Assembly (NCBI RefSeq): GCF_013214165.1
Contig: NZ_JABSSM010000047.1
Location: forward strand, 1 to 33,924
DNA: 33,924 nt
Reading direction: 5' to 3'
DNA from: Shewanella sp.
Lineage (GTDB): Bacteria > Pseudomonadota > Gammaproteobacteria > Enterobacterales > Shewanellaceae
Under the pieces are notes generated by a model. That model did not search any database and had not been told where the DNA came from. It saw nothing but the letters and a program-made list of their open reading frames with translations. The first letter of the stretch is position 1. Each line of letters begins with the position of its first letter. Shown here piece after piece: positions 1-7,831 of the stretch. A program made the position numbers and the translations under genes.

Positions 1-566
1 TCGTCTGTTGAGATCTCAGCTGGCGCATAGCGAGTTGCCTGGATTTTTATCTCTGGCTCAAGCCGTGTGTCGTGTTTAGGCAAGTCCTTGCTGAGCTTGT
101 TTACTGAGATCTCAGCTGGCGCATAGCGAGTTGCCAGGGTTTTTATCTCTGGTTCAAGCCTTGGGTCGTGTTTAGGCAAGTCCTTGCTGAGCTTGTTTAC
201 TGAGATCTCAGCTGGCGCATAGCGAGTTGTCTGGGTTTTTATCTCTGGCTCAAGCCCTGTATCGTGTTTAAGGACAGCTTCGTTGGGCTTGTTTGTTGAT
301 TGTTTAGGCGGAGTGCTGTCTAACTGAGAGTCTTGTTCTAGAGTGCTATCTTGCTTCACTTGTCTGCTAGGGCGAATAACCTGTGGCTCTGCTTGATTCT
401 CTTGGGGGGCGGCAAGACTTACGCCCGAGTTAACGTTGACAGACTCAGGTTGCATGGCTCGTTCAAACTGTCTTATCACATCCTCTTTCGCGGCTTTTCG
501 TGGCAGCAGGGTGTTTAGCTCAAGATGACACTCGTTAGGCTTTAGGATCTCTTTTGGGGTTAACAA
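1..566 (-). CDS. sctP: SctP (YscP/PscP-like) needle-length regulator, N-terminal part, cut by window edge
   Basis: An open frame of 188 codons runs from a probable TTG start at 566 to the left edge without a stop. The TTG overlaps the last codon of sctO and sits about 6 bases after an AGGAG ribosome-binding site inside sctO; the first in-frame ATG is only at 455. SctP proteins are secreted molecular rulers that set needle length and switch export specificity through SctU. Assignment rests on position (N-O-P order), a low-complexity Pro/Lys/Glu-rich sequence, and three tandem 32-residue repeats, features typical of YscP. Direct sequence similarity is weak, as usual for this family. The conserved C-terminal switch domain would lie outside the window. 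Confidence 0.75.
   Translation of the reverse strand, partial: MLTPKEILKPNECHLELNTLLPRKAAKEDVIRQFERAMQPESVNVNSGVSLAAPQENQAEPQVIRPSRQVKQDSTLEQDSQLDSTPPKQSTNKPNEAVLKHDTGLEPEIKTQTTRYAPAEISVNKLSKDLPKHDPRLEPEIKTLATRYAPAEISVNKLSKDLPKHDTRLEPEIKIQATRYAPAEISTD
10..297 (-). repeat. Three tandem 96-bp repeats coding 32-residue units in SctP
   Basis: The same 96-bp unit begins at 10, 106 and 202, each starting with GAGATCTCAGCTGGCGCATA. The period is a multiple of three, so each copy encodes 32 residues containing TRYAPAEIS and LEPEIK. Copies one and two are nearly identical; the third (202-297) has diverged in its second half. In YscP, repeat number and total length are known to scale with needle length. 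Confidence 0.92.
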
Positions 567-1033
567 GGGAGCTCTCCTATGGACATGATGCGATGATCTT
601 CTTGTTCCATTTCCTCTTGATATTGGGCCAAGTACTCTCGCTCTATGTCATCTTGTTGCTGCAATAGTTTGAATTTTTCTGTGGCTTTATTGGCTAGTAA
701 TGCGGCCTTGTGACGCTGTTTTAATGTGTCTTGTTCACTGTTTCGTTGAAGCTCTATTTCAGCCACCTCTTGTTCCAGAGTGGCCTCTTTATCATGTAAA
801 ATTGCGATATGTTGTTGCAGCTGTTCGAGCTCTTTTAGCTTGAGGAATGACTCTTTTGCCTGGGCAAACAGCCGCACCTCTTCCTGTTTACGCCAGACTC
901 GATAATCACAGGCTGCGAGATTGGCTTGATTCAAGTGAGCATTGGCCTGTGCGAGTATCTGTTGCTGCTTTTGCAGTGAATGTTCGGCGCGATCGGCCTT
1001 AATCTGCTTTATTTTAACTAGCTGTGAGATCAT
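560..1033 (-). CDS. sctO: SctO (YscO/PscO) T3SS stalk protein
   Basis: A 157-residue protein made almost entirely of charged, Gln/Glu/Lys-rich heptad-like sequence, as expected for the coiled-coil stalk that couples the SctN ATPase to the export gate SctV. Its ATG overlaps the stop of sctN by four bases (ATGA), and its own end overlaps the start of sctP, so the three genes are translationally coupled. Length matches YscO (about 154 residues). YscO-family proteins share shape more than sequence, so the call rests on gene order and coiled-coil composition. Confidence 0.88.
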   Translation of the reverse strand: MISQLVKIKQIKADRAEHSLQKQQQILAQANAHLNQANLAACDYRVWRKQEEVRLFAQAKESFLKLKELEQLQQHIAILHDKEATLEQEVAEIELQRNSEQDTLKQRHKAALLANKATEKFKLLQQQDDIEREYLAQYQEEMEQEDHRIMSIGELPC

Positions 1034-2376
1034 GATTGGGTCAACTGAGTCATTTGACTGATGGCCTCATTAAGGTCGCTTGGTTCTTCAGAACCTTGGC
1101 GTAAGAAGGCGTTGATATTATCTTGCTGGGCGATGGCTTTATCGGCCAAAGGATCCGAACCTGGCTGATATTCACCTATTTTAAGCAGCAGCTCTACTTC
1201 TTCGTATTTGGCCATTAACTCTCTCAATGCCCCCGCCGATGTCTTCTGTTCAGCTGTGACTATGTTGTTCATCACCCGGCTGGTTGAGCGTAGGATATCG
1301 ATCGCAGGATAATGATTCGCAGCCGCAAGCTTGCGGGAGAGAATAATATGCCCGTCTAAAATTGAGCGAGTCTCGTCGGCAACAGGCTCGGTCATATCAT
1401 CACCCTCAACCAGCACGGTATACAGGGCCGTGATCGAGCCTTTATCGGATTGACCCGAACGTTCCATTAACTTAGGTAGCTCGGCAAATACCGAAGGCGG
1501 ATAACCCCGGCGTGTCGGGGGCTCACCGGATGCTAAGCCTATTTCTCTCTGGGCTCTGGCGAAACGTGTCACCGAATCCATCAGGAGTAAGACGCTCTTG
1601 CCCTGATCGCGAAAATACTCGGCAATTGACGTCGCAACGAACGCGGCCTTGGCTCGCTCCATGGCGGGTCTATCGGAGGTGGCCACCACCAATACCGAAC
1701 GTTTAAGCCCTTCTTCACCGAGATCTGACTCGATGAACTCTCTGACTTCCCGGCCACGCTCGCCGATAAGGGCGAGCACTATGACATCGACGTCGGCAGA
1801 ACGGATCATCTTGGCGAGTAAGGTACTTTTTCCTCCGCCAGCGCCGGCGAAAATACCCAAGCGTTGGCCTTCTCCACAGGTGAGTAGCCCATCAATGGCC
1901 CTGACTCCCAGAGAGATGGGTCTAGTGATCAACTTGCGGCTCATTGGCGGTGGAGCTTCTTGATACACAGGATAATACTGGGTCGACTCATGCACATGAT
2001 TACCTGAGAGGGGGCGCCCCAGCCCATCGAGTACTTGACCTAGTAGGTGCTCGCCAACGGCGACCTGATGTGTCTTGCCAGTTGGGCTCACTTCGGTGTT
2101 TGATGAGATCCCTTGCATATCACCAAATGGCGTCAATAAGGCATGATGCTGTTGAAATCCGACAACTTCTGCTAGCAATGATAGGGATTGGTCTGGATTC
2201 TTAAGCTCACAGAGTTCACCCACGCGAACGCCAGGCACCACGGCTTTAATTATGGTGCCGGTAACTTGAGTTACCCTGCCGCGGATCTGAATCAGCCTGC
2301 CTTTATCTGCGGCCTGCTTAATCGTTTCTGGGATGTAGCTCAGATCAACCTTGAGTGAAGTAGAGTCGGTATTCAT
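1030..2376 (-). CDS. sctN: SctN (YscN/PscN) T3SS ATPase
   Basis: A 448-residue hexameric ATPase that strips chaperones from substrates and energises unfolding at the base of the injectisome. A beta-barrel N-terminal domain is followed by a Walker A loop GAGGGKST at residues 178-185, a GERGREV motif at 205-211 and a Walker B strand ending at Asp267 ([10 protein letters not shown]). The family signature [15 protein letters not shown] follows. Length and motifs match YscN/FliI rather than F1-ATPase beta. It is the first gene of a minus-strand operon running off the left edge and is divergent from the effector gene. No clear Shine-Dalgarno sequence precedes the chosen ATG. Confidence 0.97.
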   Translation of the reverse strand: MNTDSTSLKVDLSYIPETIKQAADKGRLIQIRGRVTQVTGTIIKAVVPGVRVGELCELKNPDQSLSLLAEVVGFQQHHALLTPFGDMQGISSNTEVSPTGKTHQVAVGEHLLGQVLDGLGRPLSGNHVHESTQYYPVYQEAPPPMSRKLITRPISLGVRAIDGLLTCGEGQRLGIFAGAGGGKSTLLAKMIRSADVDVIVLALIGERGREVREFIESDLGEEGLKRSVLVVATSDRPAMERAKAAFVATSIAEYFRDQGKSVLLLMDSVTRFARAQREIGLASGEPPTRRGYPPSVFAELPKLMERSGQSDKGSITALYTVLVEGDDMTEPVADETRSILDGHIILSRKLAAANHYPAIDILRSTSRVMNNIVTAEQKTSAGALRELMAKYEEVELLLKIGEYQPGSDPLADKAIAQQDNINAFLRQGSEEPSDLNEAISQMTQLTQS

Positions 2377-2407
2377 AGGCTGAGATCATAGGCTGGCATG
2401 TCAAAAA

Positions 2408-2456
2408 CATATATCAAATTTGGCCAGTAAGTTTGTAGAAAACGTCTAAATCTCGG
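2408..2456 (-). promoter_or_regulatory. Possible ExsA-dependent promoter of sctN
   Basis: On the minus strand GAC (2446-2444) is followed by six bases and TACAA (2437-2433), a one-mismatch version of the ExsA core GnC-N6-TGnnA. A -10-like TATATG lies at 2413-2408, 20 bases after the final A. The upstream region is less A-rich than at the sctW site. Weak individually; supported by the similar sites elsewhere in the window. Confidence 0.35.
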
Positions 2457-2512
2457 CTCTGGTGCCAAATACTAGGTTGCAGCGCATGGCTGAGGTCTGG
2501 GACAATCCAGAT

Positions 2513-2563
2513 AGTCAAATTCGACTAAATCTTAAAAAAATGCGCCTAATTGTAAAACATAAA
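2513..2563 (+). promoter_or_regulatory. Possible ExsA-dependent promoter of the ExoU-like gene
   Basis: GAC at 2523-2525 is followed by six bases (TAAATC) and TTAAA at 2532-2536, one mismatch from the ExsA core GnC-N6-TGnnA. CATAAA starts at 2558, exactly 22 bases after the final A, the same spacing as in the stronger sctW and exsD sites. An overlapping alternative is the A-run at 2534-2540 followed by GCC and TGTAA at 2551-2555, but its internal spacing is two bases short. Confidence 0.4.
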
Positions 2564-2625
2564 CATAAATAATTTATCTAGTATTTAACTCGTACTCACT
2601 TGATTGATTTTTAAGGATAGAGAAT

Positions 2626-4677
2626 ATGAGAGTAAATACTGGGATCCCAACAGTCAGTAACCTAGCTCCTCAACAAGTAGAAGCAGGGGCTAAAGCATCA
2701 CAGCCACTTGCTAAGGTCACGATTCAGGATGCGACTGGACAATCTCTTGCGTCAGCATTACAGAGCTCGCTAGGTGTTGCATTTGGTGGCGATAATACCA
2801 TTCGTCACATGGCACACTTGATATCGACTCAGCCTCAGGGAGAGGCTAGAGTGCTCGTGACGGGTGTCGGCGACAGGCAAGCCAGCATTAAGGTGTATGA
2901 CTATGGTGTGACCCAAGTTGAGCTCAATCGACCGCCAATAACCAGCCTAGTGCTGAGTGGCGGTGGCGCGAAAGGAGCGGCCTATCCAGGTGCGATCGCG
3001 GCCCTTGGCGAACACAAGTTACTCGAGGGCATTAAATCTATGTCGGGGTCTTCAGCCGGTGGTATTACCGCTGCCTTGCTCGCATCGGGCATGGATGTGG
3101 TTAGCTTTAAGCGGCTCTCTGATGAGATGGACCTTATTTCGTTACTCGACAGTAGTAATAAGGATATGAAGTTATTACAGACTTTCTCCAGTGAGTTAGG
3201 GCAAACAGCCAAGAATATTTTACCGGAAAAATTGGGTAGTTTTACTCAGCTAGTCATGAATGTATTACCGCGTATCGGCTCCGATGCCCAGCCGTTAGAA
3301 CAGGTGTTACGGGATGAGTCGCGTAAAGCTGTGCTGACTCAGATTGATTCTCATCCTGAAGCCTTAGCCTATTCCGCAGTCAAGGGGGTGAAGCAGTCCT
3401 TGACTGAGGGAGGCGACGTGACTTTCAGGGACCTGGTGACGTTAAACCGGCATATACCTGAGATTAAAACCCTCAATATTACCGGCACCGCGATGTTTAA
3501 GGGGCGTCCGCAATTAGCGGTATTTAATGCCAGTACTGCACCGGATATGGGGATTGCCAGGGCTGCCCATATTTCTGGATCTTTCCCTGTGGTATTTAGT
3601 CAGGTTGAATATCAGATGCCCCTATTTAAGGGGGAAGAAGCGAGGGGGGAGTATACCTACTTCCAGGATGGAGGCGTGATGCTCAATGTGCCGGTTCCCG
3701 AGCTTATCGACCCACAATTTTCCTCGAGCTCAATTCCTCAAGGGGAAAATTTAATCTTGAAATTTCAAGGTGGAAAGATGGCTCAGAAGGGGAGTGCGGG
3801 GGCAGCCATAAAAGATTGGGTTGTCGGAGCGCCCAATATCGCCAGGCGCGCATTACAAAATAGAGGCTTGAAGGACTTTTCTGAACAGACTGTCGTGGTG
3901 CCATTAAAAACAGAGAAAGGAGACTTTTCGGATACCTTCAAGGGAACGCTGAACTTCTCCATGAGAAATGAGATAAAGAATCATCTCCAGCAGGCCTTGT
4001 TCAATGCCGTTAATGCACATATTGAGACTAAAAATTCCGCCAGGGAGCAGTTTGTCTTTGACACTACCGATGCGGCATTACTGGCTCTGGACGATGAGAG
4101 TCTAGCTGATTTTAGTGGGCAGCAGGCTGAATTGGGGGCCCCTGTTATCGCATTTAAAGCCGATTCTAAGGCGGCGCTTGCGCTATTGACTGTTGGTGTG
4201 CAAGCGGCCAATGACGCTAATGACGCATTAAGGTTTACCCCCAGTATCGAATTGGCTCTAGCTAAACTGGATGAGTTAGCCGATAGCGAGGCGAAAATAG
4301 ACTGGATGGCTGCTCAGTTAAATCGGAGTGATAACAAGGATTGGCAACAGCTGTTAAATGCAACTAATTTACTAAAAGATACTGATTCTACAGTATTGCA
4401 TGCCGCTTATGCCGAGACCCATAAACGAGATGTGATCGTTATTGCCAGCACCATTATTAGGGAACAGATCTATCCCTCTTTATATAAGCATGGGCAAACG
4501 GATGGCAATATTGCCTTGTTGAGGCGCGCCGAGCATAACCTCAACCGAGCCACGACTAAGGAACAGGTGAATGCCACTCTGGATGACATCATCAGCAATT
4601 ATGAGGCTCGACATATTTCGTTTACCAAGCCTCTAAACTCTACCACCATAGAAATGGCTAAGTCGGCAAAATTATAG
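2626..4677 (+). CDS. exoU: ExoU-like patatin-family phospholipase, T3SS effector
   Basis: A 683-residue protein whose patatin domain begins near residue 106. It has the oxyanion-hole loop SGGGAKG (111-117), the nucleophile elbow GSSAG (141-145, catalytic Ser143) and the catalytic dyad partner in DGG (Asp348). P. aeruginosa ExoU is 687 residues with Ser142 and Asp344, so size and spacing agree almost exactly. The 105-residue leader would carry the secretion and chaperone-binding signals. The last 300 or so residues are helical-looking, as in the membrane-targeting part of ExoU. No Sec signal peptide. It lies next to a class I chaperone gene and is divergent from sctN. Cytotoxic phospholipase A2 activity inside host cells is inferred from family, and ubiquitin dependence is not visible in sequence. 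Confidence 0.92.
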   Translation: MRVNTGIPTVSNLAPQQVEAGAKASQPLAKVTIQDATGQSLASALQSSLGVAFGGDNTIRHMAHLISTQPQGEARVLVTGVGDRQASIKVYDYGVTQVELNRPPITSLVLSGGGAKGAAYPGAIAALGEHKLLEGIKSMSGSSAGGITAALLASGMDVVSFKRLSDEMDLISLLDSSNKDMKLLQTFSSELGQTAKNILPEKLGSFTQLVMNVLPRIGSDAQPLEQVLRDESRKAVLTQIDSHPEALAYSAVKGVKQSLTEGGDVTFRDLVTLNRHIPEIKTLNITGTAMFKGRPQLAVFNASTAPDMGIARAAHISGSFPVVFSQVEYQMPLFKGEEARGEYTYFQDGGVMLNVPVPELIDPQFSSSSIPQGENLILKFQGGKMAQKGSAGAAIKDWVVGAPNIARRALQNRGLKDFSEQTVVVPLKTEKGDFSDTFKGTLNFSMRNEIKNHLQQALFNAVNAHIETKNSAREQFVFDTTDAALLALDDESLADFSGQQAELGAPVIAFKADSKAALALLTVGVQAANDANDALRFTPSIELALAKLDELADSEAKIDWMAAQLNRSDNKDWQQLLNATNLLKDTDSTVLHAAYAETHKRDVIVIASTIIREQIYPSLYKHGQTDGNIALLRRAEHNLNRATTKEQVNATLDDIISNYEARHISFTKPLNSTTIEMAKSAKL

Positions 4678-4689
4678 GGAGCAAGGAAG

Positions 4690-5112
4690 ATGATAAAAGC
4701 ATGGTTAGCACAGCTGGGGATAGCGAGGTGCGATGAGTCGCAAGAGGCTTTTATCCTCTCGGTAGTCGATGGTCCGGAGATCATTGTAGAGCGAGAGGTC
4801 GGTGCCTGGTTAATGGCTGCAAGGGTCGGCCCTTGTCCAAGTGATCTGAGTCAAGGCACGTGGTTGGTGTTACTTCAAATCAATGGCCCCTTTTCTCCTA
4901 TGTTGCCTTTTCATATCACCACGGATACTCGCGGTGAAATATTACTCTGGGTTCGCTTACTCGAGTCAGAGATAGATATAGCACTGCTCACTCGTCGCTA
5001 TGAGGCCTTGCAAGAATATTATGCGTATCTGCATGGCTTGCTTTATAAGGATAAGCCGCAAAATGTCCCTAATGTACCCAGGATGGCCAGTGGTGCAATG
5101 CAATTTGTATAG
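4690..5112 (+). CDS. spcU: SpcU-like class I T3SS chaperone for the phospholipase effector
   Basis: A 140-residue acidic protein starting 12 bases after the effector stop, with an AGGAAG ribosome-binding site. Size, acidity and the layout (short N-terminal helix, central strands such as LPFHITTD and ILLWVRL, terminal helix) fit the CesT/SycE class I chaperones. SpcU, the ExoU chaperone, is of similar length and is also encoded directly downstream of its effector. It should bind the effector N-terminus as a dimer and keep it secretion-competent. Sequence identity within this class is low, so partner specificity comes from position. Confidence 0.85.
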   Translation: MIKAWLAQLGIARCDESQEAFILSVVDGPEIIVEREVGAWLMAARVGPCPSDLSQGTWLVLLQINGPFSPMLPFHITTDTRGEILLWVRLLESEIDIALLTRRYEALQEYYAYLHGLLYKDKPQNVPNVPRMASGAMQFV

Positions 5113-5132
5113 GCTTCACTGGGTAGCGTAAG

Positions 5133-5440
5133 CTCGGACTGAGTGAAAGTCGTGGGTTTTCAATCCTCATGTTGCTGAGAGTCGACCAAGGAGGACGTCT
5201 TAATCTGACGTGCATGGTCTAAGGCCCTGCACGTCACCGCCGCAGGCGATAGATAACCATGAAGGGTCGATTACCTTCAATCCACCAAACAAAAACAAAA
5301 ATAAAGCCAAACGAACCCAACAGACTCCCAAGTCGAAGAAATACACTGCTTACTCTTTGCTTGTAAGAACAGGTATCGATGCGGCTGCGAGCTGCAATGC
5401 CAGGGTGAGGCTTCACTTATAAGCCCTGCGAACGAAGGAC
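5133..5440 (+). repeat. Structured non-coding repeat, copy A
   Basis: Shares long near-identical blocks with copy B at 14602-14890: the AGTCGACCAAGGAGGACGTC block (5180-5199), the block around CCGCAGGCGATAGATAACCA (5240-5259), CACTGCTTACTCTTTGCTTG (5344-5363) and GATGCGGCTGCGAGCT (5378-5393). Between these it forms hairpins: GACGTGCA/TGCACGTC (5207-5214 with 5228-5235) and GGCTT/AAGCC (5409-5413 with 5421-5425). At the corresponding places copy B has different bases that still pair. No open frame is shared. It could be a structured RNA, a non-autonomous mobile element or both. Confidence 0.8.
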
Positions 5441-5493
5441 TGGCTGAATATGAGCTGTTAATTATGCCGGTAGGTATAAGAAGCCGGGTAACG

Positions 5494-5544
5494 ACAAAAT
5501 AACGACGGATTTTGGCATCGCTCTTTTACATCATTTTTTACACT
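5494..5544 (+). promoter_or_regulatory. ExsA-dependent promoter of the sctW operon
   Basis: The 25 bases 5494-5518 match the P. aeruginosa ExsA consensus at nearly every informative position: an A-rich start, CGAC at 5503-5506, then six bases, then TGGCA at 5513-5517. A TACACT hexamer at 5539-5544 begins 22 bases after the final A and serves as the -10. Transcription would start near 5551, 25 bases before the sctW ATG. Confidence 0.72.
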
Positions 5545-5575
5545 TCTACCCTCAATAATTCTCAGAGTTTATTCT

Positions 5576-6448
5576 ATGCCCGGCATCAATACAGGCACGA
5601 TAGCTGCCGATCTTACCCGCAATGTATTAGCGCAAAACTCGGCTAATGGCACTCTTGGCACAGCAATCAGTTCAGGCAATTATCGTGGCGATATTGTCAA
5701 GTTGGTGCCCGATGCTAAATCTTTGCTCGATGCCGCCGAAGAACTGACATTTAAGGCTTCTGAGTTCGTTGAGAAAGATATCAGTAAGCGAAAAATTCAG
5801 GACGATTACGGCACGGTTTCTGAGATCCATGCTCTCGTCGAGGAGTACCTGAAGAAGGTTCCCGATCTGGATAAACAGCAGAAACTCAAAGATTTTGTCA
5901 GCAATCTAAGCAAACAGAATGTGACAGTTGCTCACCAGCTACAGGCTTATCTAGGCAGTTATTCGGGTGATGCCAGCGAGCAGTTCGTTGCCCTGAGTGA
6001 AGCAAAAAGTCAGTTAACCGGCAAGCCAGAGGCTAAGGCCTTGTTGGCTTTGATCCATATCAGCCTAGCTAAGATGGCTAAGGAACAGGGGCCGCAGATA
6101 AGAGCCGGCTTAAATGTTTATGACGCCGCCTTAACGCTGAGTGCAGATAAAGACATAGGTGATCTACAGGGCTTGCGTGACTTCTATCGTGATTCTGTGC
6201 TGGATTATTCGGGGTTAGGTGATGCCTTCGAAAAAGTGCTGACACGCTTTGGCGATAAGAAGGCCACCGAAGCTATTGGCTTCCTGCTCAAGGGATTGGG
6301 CGCCGATCTTCAGGTACAAGGCTCATCGATAGATAAGAGTAAGTTGCAGCAGATCATGAATGACATTAAAAAGTTAAAAGTGATCAATGGCCTACATGAA
6401 CAAGTCGCTCTGCTCTTCGAGCGAGTCAAGATTGTACCGGCGGCATAG
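5576..6448 (+). CDS. sctW: SctW (YopN/PopN) gatekeeper
   Basis: A 290-residue secreted plug that, with TyeA and its chaperone pair, blocks effector export until host contact or low calcium. Length equals YopN (293), with Ser/Thr/Asn-rich unstructured residues 1-45 followed by an all-helical HrpE/YopN body. It is the first gene of the operon, just after an ExsA-type promoter, and is followed by tyeA, sycN, sctX, sctY and sctV exactly as in Yersinia and Pseudomonas. YopN and TyeA functions are separate genes here rather than a fused SctW. The start is preceded by only a weak ribosome-binding site. Confidence 0.93.
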   Translation: MPGINTGTIAADLTRNVLAQNSANGTLGTAISSGNYRGDIVKLVPDAKSLLDAAEELTFKASEFVEKDISKRKIQDDYGTVSEIHALVEEYLKKVPDLDKQQKLKDFVSNLSKQNVTVAHQLQAYLGSYSGDASEQFVALSEAKSQLTGKPEAKALLALIHISLAKMAKEQGPQIRAGLNVYDAALTLSADKDIGDLQGLRDFYRDSVLDYSGLGDAFEKVLTRFGDKKATEAIGFLLKGLGADLQVQGSSIDKSKLQQIMNDIKKLKVINGLHEQVALLFERVKIVPAA

Positions 6449-6453
6449 GCAAG

Positions 6454-6732
6454 ATGACTTACAAGATAACCGACTTCTTGAGCGATCTTATCTATCTGGT
6501 GGAGCTGAGGTGGGTGGGAGCGGATCAAATTTTGGGTCTGGCAGATAAAGTTGGTCTGGTCGACATCTCACAGAAAATCTCATTTTTTCGCGAATTAAAG
6601 AAGCTGATACGGTTAATTCCTCAAGAGATTTTTGCCGATGAAGAGCAACGTCAAAATATGATTAACGCGGCACAACAAGCTCAAGACCGAGCCATTGAAG
6701 AGGAAGAGGATATGTTAGATGGATTGGATTAA
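6454..6732 (+). CDS. tyeA: TyeA (Pcr1) gatekeeper partner
   Basis: A 92-residue protein, the same size as Yersinia TyeA and P. aeruginosa Pcr1, beginning five bases after sctW. The opening YKITDFLSDLIYLVELRWVG matches the conserved N-terminal helix of TyeA, and an acidic tail (EEEEDMLDGLD) follows. TyeA binds the C-terminus of the gatekeeper in the cytoplasm and gives it grip on the export apparatus. The end overlaps sycN by 14 bases. Confidence 0.92.
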   Translation: MTYKITDFLSDLIYLVELRWVGADQILGLADKVGLVDISQKISFFRELKKLIRLIPQEIFADEEQRQNMINAAQQAQDRAIEEEEDMLDGLD

Positions 6733-7090
6733 TAGTGCGGTCGATGAGTTCTGCCGTATATCCGGTGCGGTCTCTGACTTTTCGGCATCGGCAATCGTGC
6801 AACTCTCTTTCGAGCAGAGGGGGCTATTGAATATCGAAGTGGTACAGGAACACCTGGTGCTATTTTTGATCCGTGATCTCGATTGGCATCATCGCAGCGA
6901 GGCACAAGTTAAGGCCCTGAGTTTGTGCCATATCGGTCAAGGTTGGCCCTATCTGGTAAGAAGCGGCATGCTAGGTCAGGAGTCTCTGGTCTTGTCGGCG
7001 ACTATTCCCGCCACAGATGTGACCTTGTCCATGATAGAGCAAGCATTCGGCTTGTTGAGCCGTCTACACGATGAGATCGAAGCGAGATGA
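6719..7090 (+). CDS. sycN: SycN (Pcr2) chaperone of the gatekeeper
   Basis: A 123-residue class I-like chaperone with the SycN opening MDWINSAVDEFCRISG. In Yersinia SycN forms a heterodimer with YscB that escorts YopN; a YscB homologue is encoded at 19583-20023 in this window, so both halves are present. The ATG lies inside the end of tyeA, and its stop overlaps the sctX start (ATGA), indicating translational coupling. Confidence 0.9.
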   Translation: MDWINSAVDEFCRISGAVSDFSASAIVQLSFEQRGLLNIEVVQEHLVLFLIRDLDWHHRSEAQVKALSLCHIGQGWPYLVRSGMLGQESLVLSATIPATDVTLSMIEQAFGLLSRLHDEIEAR

Positions 7091-7464
7091 GCAAGGTTAC
7101 GGCCGCCAATATAGGCATAGAACACCTCAGCTTTCATTCGAATGAGGAGTTAGAACATCCGTTTCCTGCACGCTTTAGCTTGCCACCCGACGGGGAGGCG
7201 GTCCCCTCTCATCTGGACAAGCTCTATGAACTGTCACCGGCTGAGCGCACCTTAACATCTCTATCTAACCCAAAAATCAGCGATATGAGCCTGCTGAGAC
7301 CGAAACAGTACCAGCAGACGCTTAACGAGATCACCGAGAAACTCGAGGGGCTAGCCAGCGAGTTAAATTCTGATGACTTGCAAGAGGCGCTAGCCCTCAT
7401 GAAGCAGACTCGGCTAGATCAAGACTATCTGTCGCTTGCCTTCCACCTATTGCTGAGAGTGTGA
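7087..7464 (+). CDS. sctX: SctX (YscX/Pcr3) early secreted export component
   Basis: A 125-residue protein of YscX size (122). YscX is a secreted protein found only in the Ysc/Psc family; it binds YscY and the export gate SctV and is needed for early substrate export. The C-terminal half is helical and leucine-rich, ending in the conserved-looking LAFHLLLRV. It lies between sycN and sctY as expected. Confidence 0.88.
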   Translation: MSKVTAANIGIEHLSFHSNEELEHPFPARFSLPPDGEAVPSHLDKLYELSPAERTLTSLSNPKISDMSLLRPKQYQQTLNEITEKLEGLASELNSDDLQEALALMKQTRLDQDYLSLAFHLLLRV

Positions 7465-7465
7465 A

Positions 7466-7831
7466 GTGTCGGCATTAAATCAATCCCAGATAGAAGTCCT
7501 GCACCTGCACGGGTGTTTACAGATGCAATACCAGCATCCTAAGAAGGCTGTGGTCTTGCTTAAAACGCTGGTCTTGTGTGCCCCAGAGTTTACCCCTGCC
7601 CAATACTCCTTGGCATTAGCGTGTCTGGAGGCTGAGGAATATGAATCAGCGGTCCAATGGTGCCATACATTACTCGTTGCAAGTAAAGACTCAGATAAGG
7701 CTGCCTTGTTTCTTTGTCTGAGTCGCGCCTATTGGCGCTTAGATAAAGCCATAGAGGCGAGAGAAGCCTATGGCGCATATATCGATATGAATGCAAACAG
7801 TCAGACTGAACAATTAAGCGGTACTCAATGA
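7466..7831 (+). CDS. sctY: SctY (YscY/Pcr4) TPR chaperone of SctX
   Basis: A 121-residue protein with TPR-like helices (for example [20 protein letters not shown] and [20 protein letters not shown]), as in YscY, the cytoplasmic partner of YscX that also contacts SctV. It begins with GTG one base after the sctX stop, and its stop overlaps the sctV start by four bases. Confidence 0.9.
   Translation: MSALNQSQIEVLHLHGCLQMQYQHPKKAVVLLKTLVLCAPEFTPAQYSLALACLEAEEYESAVQWCHTLLVASKDSDKAALFLCLSRAYWRLDKAIEAREAYGAYIDMNANSQTEQLSGTQ

Larger units (their letters stand above)
5113..5575. other. Non-coding spacer: repeat copy A plus sctW promoter
   Basis: No credible gene lies in these 463 bases. The first 330 hold copy A of a repeat shared with 14602-14890. 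The last 80 hold an ExsA-type promoter. A 70-codon open frame on the plus strand here has no family resemblance and is not conserved in the second copy. Confidence 0.8.

Noticed and set aside
10..297. Regularly spaced repeats resembling a CRISPR array
   Set aside because: The 96-bp units are contiguous, nearly identical over their whole length, and in an open reading frame that continues outside the repeats; there are no unique spacers.
1512..2204. Plus-strand open frames opposite sctN
   Set aside because: Antisense shadows of a strongly conserved ATPase gene, with no domain or start signals.
5210..5422. 70-codon plus-strand open frame in the spacer after the chaperone gene
   Set aside because: It lies in repeat copy A, is not preserved in copy B, and has no ribosome-binding site or family resemblance.
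5133..5440. Repeat copies as a group II intron or tRNA/rRNA fragment
   Set aside because: No intron 5' GUGYG start, no domain V-like hairpin, no reverse transcriptase, and no resemblance to tRNA or rRNA conserved motifs.
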